Below, in pieces: positions 42,681-51,216 of a stretch of DNA of 64,000 nucleotides. Origin of the DNA: Maribacter forsetii DSM 18668 (lineage in GTDB: Bacteria; Bacteroidota; Bacteroidia; Flavobacteriales; Flavobacteriaceae); assembly GCF_000744105.1 (NCBI RefSeq), contig NZ_JQLH01000001.1, forward strand, positions 3,348,001 to 3,412,000. Direction: 5' to 3'. The number at the start of each line of letters is the position of its first letter. The first letter of the stretch is position 1. Below the pieces are notes generated by a model that saw only the letters and a program-made list of their open reading frames with translations, made no database searches and was not told the origin of the DNA. The position numbers and the translations under genes were made by a program.

Positions 42681-43291
42681 CACTTAATTTTTAAGTTAAA
42701 AAGCTCTTTGTCTTCCAAACTACCCGTAAGATAGTCATTTGGACTTATTTTCCCAACACCCGCAGGTGTTCCGGTAAAAATAATATCTCCTTTTTTTAAC
42801 ATAAAGAACGTTGAAACATAAGCAATTATTTCATCTATCTCCCAAAGCATTAAACTGGTATTGCCATCTTGAACGACTTCACCATTCTTTAACAACTTAA
42901 AATTTAGGTTATTAATATCCTCAAAATCAGTTTTAGGAAGCCATTCCCCTATCACAGCAGCACCATCAAAACCTTTCGATTTTTCCCATGGCAAGCCTTT
43001 ATCTTTTAATTTCGATTGCAAATCTCTTGCAGTAAAATCTATACCCAATCCTATTTCATCATAGTAAGTAGGTGCAAATTCTTTAGCTATATGCTTTCCT
43101 ACTTTTTTAATTTTCACCAAGACCTCAACCTCATAATGCACATTATCCGTAAATTCTGGAATATAAAAATCTTGCTGTTTAGGCAAAACAGATGAATCTG
43201 GCTTTATAAAAACCACCGGTTCTTCCGGTCTCTCATTCTTCAGTTCATCAATATGAGCTGTATAATTTCTACCTATGCATATAATTTTCAT
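42680..43291 (-). CDS. Fumarylacetoacetate hydrolase family protein
   Basis: A 203-residue cytoplasmic enzyme of the FAH superfamily, in its short single-domain form. Signature segments are KIICIGRNYTAHIDEL, PVVFIKPDSSV, VHYEVEVLVKI (metal-binding Glu residues), LGIDFTARDLQ, GLPWEKSKGFDGAAVIGEW, and IIFTGTPAGVGKI. These place it with oxaloacetate decarboxylase/acylpyruvate hydrolase-type members rather than true fumarylacetoacetase. It probably cleaves a C-C bond or decarboxylates a 2-oxo acid in a metal-dependent way; substrate unknown. It overlaps the Hpt gene by 1 base and follows the CarboxypepD_reg gene by 6 bases. Confidence 0.93.
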   Translation of the reverse strand: MKIICIGRNYTAHIDELKNERPEEPVVFIKPDSSVLPKQQDFYIPEFTDNVHYEVEVLVKIKKVGKHIAKEFAPTYYDEIGLGIDFTARDLQSKLKDKGLPWEKSKGFDGAAVIGEWLPKTDFEDINNLNFKLLKNGEVVQDGNTSLMLWEIDEIIAYVSTFFMLKKGDIIFTGTPAGVGKISPNDYLTGSLEDKELFNLKIK

Positions 43292-43297
43292 CCGGAC

Positions 43298-44212
43298 TTA
43301 TTTTTTCTTAGATAATTTTAAACTGATGGCAGGTATTAAGTTTTCATTATTACCAGGTGCCTTTATCCCAAATTCATTCCACTCGCCCATACCGTAAACC
43401 ATAGTTTTAAAATTCTGATTCTTTTGATATACCGCAGCAAATGTAGGTGCAAAACGATCTTCCACTACATTCTTATTTGTAATGGCGTGTTTGTACGTAT
43501 TTGTATACCAATTATAAGGAAGGAAAATCCACTCTAGTCCAATATACACACCTTCGTCTGGCATTCTTATACCCATGCTTGAAAGATCTATGGAAACATA
43601 ATCTTCTTTTGTAGAGCTTTCTAATATGATACTTTTACGAATTAAATCGTGATTTGGTTTACGTGTTTTTTTATCTACATCATAAACACGAAGTCTAAAT
43701 TTAGACGAAGCTCTTTTAAACTTGCTATTCTGTTGTACATGAATAGTTATTTTCTGCAGATACTTTTTGGCAGCACCTATATTGGGAAAATACAAAGCCA
43801 ATACCCAAGGGGTCTCTGCAGACGAGAATCCACTTTTAATACTATAGGAACTCACAGGATTTAACACCTGTGAATCACCCAAACTTTGAGAAACCACCAC
43901 CTCTTCAAGCTCAAAGGTTTCTTCTTTCATGTAGATTTTCTTCTTTTCAGAAATAACTCTGGCAGACATTATGGTGTCTTTAAATCCTAATGCTGAAATA
44001 TGCACGTCGCGCTCTAAATATGATTCTGGAACATCTATATAAAAATAACCCTCTTCATCACTAGAAGTTCCTTTGAGCGTTTTTAGAAAACTTATGTTGG
44101 CATACGGTACTGCGGTTTTGGTTTTATCATCATATACATGACCTTCAACCAAAACTTCTTGGGCGTGACCAATACCCATTATCAATAAAAATAATACTAA
44201 ACAAATTCGCAT
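43298..44212 (-). CDS. Secreted CarboxypepD_reg-like domain protein
   Basis: A 304-residue exported protein. After a signal peptide (MRICLVLFLLIMGIGHA) comes a carboxypeptidase-regulatory-like beta-sandwich (EGHVYDDKTKTAVPYANISF, KGTSSDEEGYFYIDVPE, ISALGFKDT), as in SusC N-termini and other Bacteroidota envelope proteins. Residues about 120-300 form a second, beta-rich domain (RVYDVDKKTRKPNHDL, YVSIDLSSMGIRMPDEGVYIGLEW) of a type common in flavobacteria but with no known activity. There is no plug or barrel, so it is not a TonB-dependent receptor. It lies 1 base after the exonuclease gene and 6 bases before the FAH gene. Role unknown; cell-envelope binding is inference. Confidence 0.83.
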   Translation of the reverse strand: MRICLVLFLLIMGIGHAQEVLVEGHVYDDKTKTAVPYANISFLKTLKGTSSDEEGYFYIDVPESYLERDVHISALGFKDTIMSARVISEKKKIYMKEETFELEEVVVSQSLGDSQVLNPVSSYSIKSGFSSAETPWVLALYFPNIGAAKKYLQKITIHVQQNSKFKRASSKFRLRVYDVDKKTRKPNHDLIRKSIILESSTKEDYVSIDLSSMGIRMPDEGVYIGLEWIFLPYNWYTNTYKHAITNKNVVEDRFAPTFAAVYQKNQNFKTMVYGMGEWNEFGIKAPGNNENLIPAISLKLSKKK

Positions 44213-44213
44213 T

Positions 44214-44990
44214 TTAAACTAATTTATTATTGAGTTTGCTCAGTTTAATTTGAGTAAGAATTTTTTTAGTATACAATGGGAAATCTGCATTTAGCATCCA
44301 GCCAAAATAACCTGGTTCATTTTCTAAAACCGCATGTACTTTTTTACCTTTATGCTTACCAAAAGAGAAAACTTCTTCTCCTTCTTCATCCATTGCTATA
44401 AAACCTGCGAAATCTACAGATTGCTTTCTTCTTGAGAATTCTGATAGTTTTTTAATATTGTTTTCCAAGTCAGGATACCTATCTAACTGAGAAAGCAACA
44501 CCTCATAAGTAGCATTGGTATCTGCCGCGGCACTGTGGGCATCGGTAAGGTCTTTATCACAATAAAATTTATAAGCAGCTTCTAGGGTACGTTTTTCCAT
44601 TTTATGAAAAATGGTCTGTACATCTACAGATACCGTATTTTTCATATCAAAATCTATATCTGCACGCAATAATTCTTCTGCCAACAAAGGAATATCAAAT
44701 CGGTCAGAATTGAATCCACCTAAATCACTATCCTTTATAATCTTATAAATTTCTTTAGAAAGTTCTTTGAAGGTTGGCTCGTTAGCCACCTTTTCATTAG
44801 TAATACCATGAACGGCAATTACCTCTTCCGGTATCACCATTTCAGGATTCACCAGCCATGTTTTACTTTCTTTATTACCGTTAGGGTATACTTTTAAAAT
44901 CGCTATTTCTACAATACGATCTTTTGCCACATTGATCCCAGTTGTCTCTAAATCAAAGAAACAAATAGGTCTGGTAAGCTTTAATTCCAT
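44214..44990 (-). CDS. DEDDh 3'-5' exonuclease (DnaQ/ExoX-like)
   Basis: A 258-residue nuclease of the DnaQ-like family. The exonuclease domain (about 5-175) shows the DEDDh residues: Asp/Glu in CFFDLETTGI, the HGITNEKV segment, Asp in GGFNSDRFDIPLL, and His/Asp in DAHSAAADTNATYEV. Residues about 205-255 are a C-terminal module (FSFGKHKGKKVHAVL, PGYFGWMLNADFPLYTKKIL), the ExoX-type C-terminal domain, which shares its key residues with the DUF3820 protein at 14207-14449. It heads a five-gene operon ending with cinA. Proofreading or repair use is likely; which is not clear. Start ATG 44990. Confidence 0.92.
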   Translation of the reverse strand: MELKLTRPICFFDLETTGINVAKDRIVEIAILKVYPNGNKESKTWLVNPEMVIPEEVIAVHGITNEKVANEPTFKELSKEIYKIIKDSDLGGFNSDRFDIPLLAEELLRADIDFDMKNTVSVDVQTIFHKMEKRTLEAAYKFYCDKDLTDAHSAAADTNATYEVLLSQLDRYPDLENNIKKLSEFSRRKQSVDFAGFIAMDEEGEEVFSFGKHKGKKVHAVLENEPGYFGWMLNADFPLYTKKILTQIKLSKLNNKLV

Positions 44991-45007
44991 AAGTGTTCAA
45001 CTTTTAA

Positions 45008-45015
45008 CAAAAATA
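45008..45015 (-). promoter_or_regulatory. Putative -7 box (TAnnTTTG) for the exonuclease-cinA operon
   Basis: Reads TATTTTTG on the minus strand, 17 bases before the exonuclease ATG. Confidence 0.5.
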
Positions 45016-45162
45016 CACTTTCGTTTTTTAGACACATAAAATTACTTGGGATTAATTTTATTTCAAATCAAAAAGCTGAAGAAAATACGGATTTGCCTAA
45101 ATAGTTAATCAATTTTATATTACCCAAACCAACATATACAATGAATTAAAAACTATACAATT

Positions 45163-45209
45163 AAAAAATATACCCCATTATACATTTTGTATAATGGGGT
45201 ATATTTTTT
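45163..45209 (-). terminator. Long intrinsic terminator downstream of the E2 gene
   Basis: A 21-bp stem (A-run, ATATACCCCATTATAC and its complement) with a 5-base loop ATTTT. It lies 16 bases beyond the E2 stop on the minus strand; its A and T flanks would let it act on both strands. Confidence 0.88.
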
Positions 45210-45224
45210 AATATCTCTTTAGGT

Positions 45225-46676
45225 TTACACCTCTCTATTAACATCCCAACCTTCCAGATAGTCTGCAACAGCTTTGGCGAACATACTACCTAAAGCGCCA
45301 TTAACCACTCTGTGATCATAGCTATGAGATAAATACATTTTACTACGTACTGCAATTACATCACCTTCCGAAGTTTCAATAACCGAAGGAATTTTTCTTA
45401 TAGCTCCCAATGCCATAATACCAACCTGTGGCTGATTGATTATAGGAGTTCCAAACACACTACCAAACGTTCCAACATTGGTTACCGTATAAGTACCACC
45501 TTGTACCTCATCTGGCTTAAGCGCATTGTTTCTAGAACGGTCTGCCAAATCATTTACAACTTTAGCTATACCTAATAGATTTAATTGATCCGCATTTTTT
45601 ATTACCGGCACTATCAAATTACCATCTGGCAGAGCTGCCGCCATACCTATATTTATATTCTTCTTTTTTATAACGTTATCACCATCAACTGAAATATTCA
45701 TCATAGGATATTTCTTCAATGCCACGGCAACAGCTTCCATAAAAATTGGTGTGAACGTAAACTTCTCACCTTCTCTTTTAAAGAATGCATCTTTAATTTT
45801 ATTACGCCATGTAACAATATTGGTTACATCTACCTCTATAAAACTCTGTACATGTGCAGATGTAGTAACACTATCCGTCATATGTTTGGCAATTAACTTG
45901 CCCATTCTTGTCATAGGTATTACCTCATCGCCACGAGAAACCTGCATTTTTGGTTTTTCTGGAGCAGGGGCACTAGCTGGCGTTGGCGCTGGAGCACTTG
46001 CCGGAGGGACCGGTGCCACCTTAGCCGTCACTGCAGGCGCTGCAACTTTTTCCTGTGCAGGAGCGGGGGCAGCTACCTTAACCGGTGCCTCAACCCTATC
46101 TTGTACAACAACTCTTTCTGGAGTCGCTACCTTTGCAACCGGCTTACTTTCTCCGGTTTTAACGTAGTTTAATATATCATCTTTGGTTACTCTGCCGTCC
46201 TTTCCTGTTCCTGAAATTGTTTCAAGAACTTCAAAAGAAATACCTTCTTCTTTTGCTATATTCTTAACTAAAGGAGAGTAAAAACGATCAGAAGTTCCAT
46301 TTAATTGCGCCGTAGATGTCTCTGCTCTTGCATGCATAACCGCTGATTCTGCCGCTGCAACCATTTCCTGAAGTACCGGCTCTGGTTCTGCTATATCTTG
46401 AACGTTATCTGTAGCATCACTTACATCAACATCACCACCTACTTGAATTATTGCTACTGTTTGACCGACCTCTACCACATCATCAACATTAAAGCATTTT
46501 TCAATTAAAACACCATCAACCTCACTTGGCACTTCACTATCAACCTTATCCGTAGCAATTTCAAAAATGGCCTCGTCCATCTCAATCGTATCACCTACCT
46601 CTTTCAACCATGACGTCAATGTTGCTTCTGCAACACTCTCTCCCATACGTGGTAGTTTCAATTCAAATTTTGACAT
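45225..46676 (-). CDS. 2-oxoacid dehydrogenase complex E2 (dihydrolipoyl acyltransferase)
   Basis: A 483-residue E2 component. Domains are a lipoyl domain (1-78) with lipoylated Lys44 in ATDKVDSE; a linker; a peripheral-subunit-binding domain (about 128-168: SPLVKNIAKEEGISFEVL, GRVTKDDI); a Pro/Ala-rich linker (about 175-245); and the acyltransferase core with catalytic His455 in SYDHRVVNGALG. The core motif has Asn where pyruvate and oxoglutarate E2 enzymes have Asp (DHRVVDG). The organisation suits a branched-chain or pyruvate E2 used by Bacteroidota; which substrate cannot be decided. E1 and E3 genes are not next to it. Start ATG 46676. Confidence 0.93.
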   Translation of the reverse strand: MSKFELKLPRMGESVAEATLTSWLKEVGDTIEMDEAIFEIATDKVDSEVPSEVDGVLIEKCFNVDDVVEVGQTVAIIQVGGDVDVSDATDNVQDIAEPEPVLQEMVAAAESAVMHARAETSTAQLNGTSDRFYSPLVKNIAKEEGISFEVLETISGTGKDGRVTKDDILNYVKTGESKPVAKVATPERVVVQDRVEAPVKVAAPAPAQEKVAAPAVTAKVAPVPPASAPAPTPASAPAPEKPKMQVSRGDEVIPMTRMGKLIAKHMTDSVTTSAHVQSFIEVDVTNIVTWRNKIKDAFFKREGEKFTFTPIFMEAVAVALKKYPMMNISVDGDNVIKKKNINIGMAAALPDGNLIVPVIKNADQLNLLGIAKVVNDLADRSRNNALKPDEVQGGTYTVTNVGTFGSVFGTPIINQPQVGIMALGAIRKIPSVIETSEGDVIAVRSKMYLSHSYDHRVVNGALGSMFAKAVADYLEGWDVNREV

Positions 46677-46713
46677 ATCGATAATTTAAAGCTTGTTTTG
46701 TTTATGTTTTTTG

Positions 46714-46721
46714 CAAAAATA
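46714..46721 (-). promoter_or_regulatory. Putative -7 box (TAnnTTTG) for the E2 gene
   Basis: Reads TATTTTTG on the minus strand, 37 bases before the E2 ATG. Confidence 0.45.
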
Positions 46722-46766
46722 ATAAAATAAATACCTTTTTATTGATATTTAAACGAAAATCAAGTG

Positions 46767-47387
46767 CTAATCTTGTCTTAACGACCCTTCAAATGGCACC
46801 CTATTTAAGATACTACGACCCAAAGTGACCTCATCTGCATACTCCAATTCATCGCCAACCGCTATTCCTCTTGCTATGGTAGACGTTTTTACATCCAATC
46901 CTTCTATCTGCCTAAAAATATAAAAATTGGTGGTATCGCCCTCCATGGTAGAACTCAACGCAAAAATCAACTCCTTTATTACGCCTTTTCTCACTTTATC
47001 CACCAAAGTTCCTATTTTCAAATTTTGTGGACCAATGCCTTCCATAGGGGATATTTTACCACCAAGAACATGGTACTTACCCCTAAATTGACCTGTATTT
47101 TCAATTGCCATGACATCTCTAATATCTTCAACCACACAAACCAATGCGCCATCTCTTTTAGGGTTGGCACATATTTCGCACATGGTCGTATCTGAAATAT
47201 TATGGCAATTTTCACAAAATTGAATTTTACCTCTTAAATCTACTAAGGACGCAGAAAGATTTTCTGTACGCTGCTCTGGCTGTTTTAATAAATGCAATAC
47301 CAAACGTAATGCTGTTCGCTTACCAATACCTGGTAATTGCGAAACTTCATATACTGCGTTTTCCAATAATTTAGATGAGAAATCCAT
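46767..47387 (-). CDS. recR: Recombination protein RecR
   Basis: RecR acts with RecO (and RecF) to load RecA on single-stranded DNA gaps. The 206-residue protein has the N-terminal helix-hairpin-helix (VSQLPGIGKRTALRLVLHLL), the four-cysteine zinc finger (FCENCHNISDTTMCEIC), and a Toprim domain with VCVVEDIRDVMAIENTGQF, HVLGGKISPMEGIGP and LIFALSSTMEGDTT. The C-terminus ARGIAVGDELEYADEVTL is typical. It is full length, starting at ATG 47387, and lies 108 bases downstream of the M20 peptidase gene. Confidence 0.97.
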   Translation of the reverse strand: MDFSSKLLENAVYEVSQLPGIGKRTALRLVLHLLKQPEQRTENLSASLVDLRGKIQFCENCHNISDTTMCEICANPKRDGALVCVVEDIRDVMAIENTGQFRGKYHVLGGKISPMEGIGPQNLKIGTLVDKVRKGVIKELIFALSSTMEGDTTNFYIFRQIEGLDVKTSTIARGIAVGDELEYADEVTLGRSILNRVPFEGSLRQD

Positions 47388-47495
47388 AAGTTTTTGTCGG
47401 GATAAATTTACAACTAAACTTGAAAATCAACTCTTACGGTTTTCATAAAATTATTTAACATTTAAAAATTACCGAAAAAATCTTACCTACAACCG

Positions 47496-48806
47496 CTATT
47501 TTACATAACCAGCTTCAATAACAGTAAGCAACATTGCCAATTTTATAGCTTCTGCACCATTTTCATTAAGCCACCATTCATGAAGTGAATGTGCACCACC
47601 GCCAATACCACCTCTGCCAATGGTAATTGCCGGTACACCCATAGAAATAGGAATATTACTATTTGTAGAACCCCTAGTAAGACTTGGTTTATATCCAAAT
47701 AAGTTGGTAGCACTAATAGCACGTTGCACTAAAGGAGTGTCTAATGAAAGCTCGCCCGATGGTCTATCGCCAATTTTTATAAGCTCTAAAGATATTTCAT
47801 CATCAACACCTGTATTATTATATGCCTTTAAAGCAGTTTCCATAGATTCTTTAAAAATAGCTTCTACTTCTTTTAAACGACCACTATCAACAGATCGCAT
47901 ATCAACTTCCATCCAAGATTCAAAAGGAATAGAATTAACCGAAGTACCTCCTCCTATTCTACCAATATTAAAACTTGTTTTAGCTCCTTCATCAGTAAAT
48001 GCTTTAGCATTTTCAGTAAACTCCTTAATAGCAAAACCAAGTGCGTGATGCGGATTTGCCAATCCGAATGCACCCCATGAATGCCCTCCTTTTCCTTTAA
48101 ACAGCGCCTTATACCTTACAGAACCTAAACCGGCATTATTGACTCTGCCTACCGTACCACCATCTATAGATATCCATGAATCTATTTTTGTAGCCCCATC
48201 TCTAAACAAATGCTTTACCCCACGTAAATCTCCTAATCCTTCTTCACCTACAGAACCAACAAACCAAACATCTGCCTCAGTACTTACATCAGCTTTCTTC
48301 ATAGCTTTAAAAATAGCTAGTAACATTGCCAACCCTCTGGTATCATCTCCAACGCCTGGTGCAACCAAAGTATCTCCTTTTTTAACCACTTTTACATTTG
48401 TCCCTTCTGGGAATACGGTATCTAAATGAGCATCTAAAACAACTATTTTACTGCCAATTGTTCCTTTTCTTACTGCTATCACATTACCTACATCATCAAT
48501 TGAAACTTCATCTAAACCTGCTTCCACAAACATTTCCTTAAATGCTTCTGCCCTCTCAGCTTCCATAAAAGGTGGAGCAGGAATTTCTGTTAACGTAATT
48601 AAATCACGTTCTGTTTCATTCTCTATAGCATCTATAACCTCAAAAGCATTTTTTATTTTTTTATCTTTCAGAAGCTTACCTACTGCCTTATCAATTTTCT
48701 TATCCGCAACTACACTCTCTTGACCACTTAACACATTACTTAATAGCAAACCGAAAATCAGTAAACCTAAAAATGTTTTATTTTTCAAAAGATGCCCCTT
48801 ATTCAT
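47496..48806 (-). CDS. Secreted M20 family metallopeptidase
   Basis: A 436-residue exported peptidase of the M20 (PepT/ArgE/DapE-like) family with signal peptide ending LSNVLSGQ. The metal site is visible: VLDAHLDTVFPEG, PGVGDDTRGLAMLLA (bridging Asp), GSVGEEGLGDLRGVKHLF (catalytic Glu), SIDGG, and the C-terminal GIGGGAHSLHEWW with the last His ligand. The inserted dimerisation domain is present (KGKGGHSWGAFGLANPHHA, GTSVNSIPFESWMEVDMRS). Substrates are likely small peptides or acyl-amino acids outside the cytoplasm. It has its own -7 box (48845-48852) and is divergent from the symporter gene. Confidence 0.93.
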   Translation of the reverse strand: MNKGHLLKNKTFLGLLIFGLLLSNVLSGQESVVADKKIDKAVGKLLKDKKIKNAFEVIDAIENETERDLITLTEIPAPPFMEAERAEAFKEMFVEAGLDEVSIDDVGNVIAVRKGTIGSKIVVLDAHLDTVFPEGTNVKVVKKGDTLVAPGVGDDTRGLAMLLAIFKAMKKADVSTEADVWFVGSVGEEGLGDLRGVKHLFRDGATKIDSWISIDGGTVGRVNNAGLGSVRYKALFKGKGGHSWGAFGLANPHHALGFAIKEFTENAKAFTDEGAKTSFNIGRIGGGTSVNSIPFESWMEVDMRSVDSGRLKEVEAIFKESMETALKAYNNTGVDDEISLELIKIGDRPSGELSLDTPLVQRAISATNLFGYKPSLTRGSTNSNIPISMGVPAITIGRGGIGGGAHSLHEWWLNENGAEAIKLAMLLTVIEAGYVK

Positions 48807-48844
48807 AATTATTTTTATTTAGAATTTGATATTCGAAAAGGTAT

Positions 48845-48852
48845 CAAAATTA
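48845..48852 (-). promoter_or_regulatory. Putative -7 box (TAnnTTTG) for the M20 peptidase gene
   Basis: Reads TAATTTTG on the minus strand, 38 bases before the ATG at 48806. Confidence 0.45.
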
Positions 48853-48979
48853 AATCGGTAATAAAATGTAAACCAACTTTATCAGTTCTTAATTAAAGTA
48901 TTCTCAAATTAAGCTCCAAGATTTTAAGTTATCTCACAAGCTCCTTTAACTTTTTGTAATTTGCCGCAAATTTTAAACC

Positions 48980-50467
48980 ATGAACGCCTCTCATATTTTA
49001 CTTTTAATTTCTGGCTACTTTGTTTTGCTGTTGATTATTTCATATTTCACCGGCAAAAACGATTCTAACGAAGATTTTTTTAAGGCAGGTAAACAGTCAC
49101 CATGGTATTTGGTAGCATTTGGTATGGTGGGCGCCTCTTTATCTGGTGTTACCTTTATTTCTGTACCAGGGTGGGTAAAAGCTTCTGAATTCAGCTATAT
49201 GCAAGTTGTTTTTGGGTACTTTTTAGGTTACATGGTTACGGCGTTTGTACTGCTTCCTGTTTATTATAAGCAGAATGTAACCTCTATTTATCAGTATTTA
49301 GATGATAGATTTGGCTTTGTAAGTTATAAAGTGGGCGCTATTTCATTTTTTATCTCTAGGGTTCTTGGTGCTGCTTTTCGTTTATTTCTGGTAGCTATTG
49401 TTCTACAACAATTCGTGTTCGATGCTTGGAACGTTCCTTTTGAAATTACTGTTATTCTATCCATATTACTAATTTGGATCTATACTTTTAAAGGCGGAAT
49501 TAAAACGATTGTTTGGACAGATACCTTGCAAACTTTGTTTATGTTGATATCAGTGGGGTTATCCATTTATTTTATACTTGAAAAAATGGATTGGACTTTT
49601 ATGGAGTTTCTAAACTCTCCTGAATTAGGTCAGTATAGCAAAACCTTTTTTACTGACGATCTTTCTTCTAAAAACCATTTGGTAAAATCGTTTTTAGGCG
49701 GAATGTTCATTACCATATGTATGACGGGACTTGATCAAGATATGATGCAAAAAAACCTAACATGTAGAAACTTAGGTGAGGCTCAAAAAAATATGGTCAG
49801 CTTTAGTATCGTTTTAGTTTTTGTTACTTTTATATTTATGTTGTTGGGGGCTTTGCTCTTTATATATGCCGATGCGAATAATATTGCCATACCACTTATG
49901 GACGGCTCTCCAAAGTCAGATCTTTTATTTCCGGAGATAGCACTAAATAGTGGTTTAGGCATAACGGTTGCCGTAACGTTCATGCTAGGTTTAATTGCAG
50001 CTGCTTACAGTAGCGCAGACAGTGCACTTACCTCTCTAACCACATCATTTTGTATAGATTTTCTTGGAACAGAGAAAAAATCTGAACAAATAGCAAAAAA
50101 GACCCGTAGAATAACACATGTAGGCATGAGCATTCTGTTAGTTCTAGTGGTTATATCTTTTAAATATATATTGGACAAAAATGTAATTGACGGATTATTA
50201 ACGGTAGCCTCATACACCTACGGACCGTTACTAGGATTATTCTCTTTCGGAATTTTCACCAAACATCAAGTAAAAGACAAATATGTATGGATCGTGGCTC
50301 TGGTTTGCGTCTCCATAATTCTCATTTTAGCAAAGCTACCTAGTGACTATTTTGGTGGCTATGTCTTCGGATATGAACTTTTACCGTTGAATGGTCTGCT
50401 AACCTTTGTAGGATTATGGCTCATTCGTAAAAAAAATACATCTGCCAAAATTAACGATATTGCTTAA
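48980..50467 (+). CDS. Sodium:solute symporter (SSS family)
   Basis: A 495-residue polytopic transporter with about thirteen helices. SSS-family signatures include DFFKAGKQSPWYLVAFGMVGASLSG at the first helices, YLDDRFGFVSYKVGA, the RVLGAAFRLFLV segment, TGLDQDMMQKNLTCRN, and AAYSSADSALTSLTTSFCID, which holds the Na+-site Ser/Thr cluster. It couples solute uptake to sodium; the solute (sugar, sialic acid, proline or similar) cannot be read from sequence. It is transcribed alone. Its stop overlaps the stop of the convergent CoA-binding gene by 4 bases. Confidence 0.93.
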   Translation: MNASHILLLISGYFVLLLIISYFTGKNDSNEDFFKAGKQSPWYLVAFGMVGASLSGVTFISVPGWVKASEFSYMQVVFGYFLGYMVTAFVLLPVYYKQNVTSIYQYLDDRFGFVSYKVGAISFFISRVLGAAFRLFLVAIVLQQFVFDAWNVPFEITVILSILLIWIYTFKGGIKTIVWTDTLQTLFMLISVGLSIYFILEKMDWTFMEFLNSPELGQYSKTFFTDDLSSKNHLVKSFLGGMFITICMTGLDQDMMQKNLTCRNLGEAQKNMVSFSIVLVFVTFIFMLLGALLFIYADANNIAIPLMDGSPKSDLLFPEIALNSGLGITVAVTFMLGLIAAAYSSADSALTSLTTSFCIDFLGTEKKSEQIAKKTRRITHVGMSILLVLVVISFKYILDKNVIDGLLTVASYTYGPLLGLFSFGIFTKHQVKDKYVWIVALVCVSIILILAKLPSDYFGGYVFGYELLPLNGLLTFVGLWLIRKKNTSAKINDIA

Positions 50468-50823
50468 TACTGACGTGTACCCAACAATACTAAAGTACAT
50501 GCCACATCTACCTCTATATTATTATTTTTCAGTAACTTATAAAATTCAGGATTTTCGGTTCCCGGATTAAAAATCACCCTTTTGGGAGCCAAAGAAATAA
50601 TATATTGATAATATTCTTCTTGTCTTTTTGGATTTATATATAGGGTTATTGTATGAATATCACTAATTTTGTCTAAAGTATTACTGATATTGACACCAGA
50701 AACCTCACCTTCTCTTAATCCATAAGCCAAGGTTTCTACCCCCGAATCTACTAGTCGATGTATTGCAATATTGCTATATCGATTTGGTTTTAAGGAGGCT
50801 CCGAACACAAGGGTCTTTTTCAT
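50464..50823 (-). CDS. CoA-binding domain protein (CoA_binding_2)
   Basis: A 119-residue cytoplasmic protein with a single Rossmann-like CoA_binding_2 domain: KKTLVFGASLKPNRYSN (phosphate loop), LVDSGVETLAYGLREGEV, TITLYINPKRQEEYYQYI, APKRVIFNPGTENPEFY, and VDVACTLVLLGTRQY. It resembles YccU-type proteins with no attached catalytic domain. Function is unknown; binding of CoA or a nucleotide is family inference. It starts at ATG 50823 and converges on the symporter gene, so symporter transcripts that read through would be antisense to it. Confidence 0.9.
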   Translation of the reverse strand: MKKTLVFGASLKPNRYSNIAIHRLVDSGVETLAYGLREGEVSGVNISNTLDKISDIHTITLYINPKRQEEYYQYIISLAPKRVIFNPGTENPEFYKLLKNNNIEVDVACTLVLLGTRQY

Positions 50824-50977
50824 GATAAAAAAATGTTAAAAGAGCACTAATATGTAACTAATAAGACAATATTTCGTCTATTAGTAAAGTTAGATACTCT
50901 TACGAGTTTAAAATATTGTTGGTAACGCTATATGTTTATAGTTAATGGTTAGTGTTTAGTATAGCCTATCAGCATTT

Positions 50978-51025
50978 GAAGCCCGGCTTCCAATTCATTT
51001 TGGAATGTCCGGGTTTCTTCTTTTT
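50978..51025 (+). terminator. Plus-strand intrinsic terminator beyond the CoA-binding gene
   Basis: GAAGCCCGG pairs with CCGGGTTTC (one G-T), then after a small internal loop TTCCAA pairs with TTGGAA; the T-rich run TTCTTTTT follows. No plus gene precedes it directly except the symporter (stop 50467). Confidence 0.7.
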
Positions 51026-51182
51026 GACACTTGACCAAAAATTTACCATAATAACTGCACTTCATTTTTTCGATAAAACGAATGAAGAAGTAACATTTAG
51101 AACATAATTACGTCTATTACTTTATATAGGGATGTTAAATAAAGAAGATTGGTTGGTTTTTTCTTATTAAGTAAAACTATAT

Positions 51183-51210
51183 AGCACCCATAGCCAAAAC
51201 TATGGGTGCT
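51183..51210 (-). terminator. Intrinsic terminator of the KAS III gene
   Basis: Arms AGCACCCATAG and CTATGGGTGCT with loop CCAAAA, 6 bases beyond the stop of the minus-strand gene. The T-tract on the minus strand is short (ATATAGTTTT). Confidence 0.75.
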
Positions 51211-51216
51211 TTATGT

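Larger units (their letters stand above)
50824..51216. other. Intergenic region with two hairpins and no gene
   Basis: These 393 bases contain no credible reading frame. They hold a plus-strand terminator (50978-51025), the minus-strand terminator of the KAS III gene (51183-51210), and AT-rich sequence between 51030 and 51180. A small plus-strand RNA ending at 50978-51025 is possible but unproven. Confidence 0.55.

Noticed and set aside
45751..46167. A 138-codon plus-strand frame rich in Gly/Ala
   Set aside because: It is the complement of the Pro/Ala linker of the E2 gene; the apparent low-complexity protein is an artefact.
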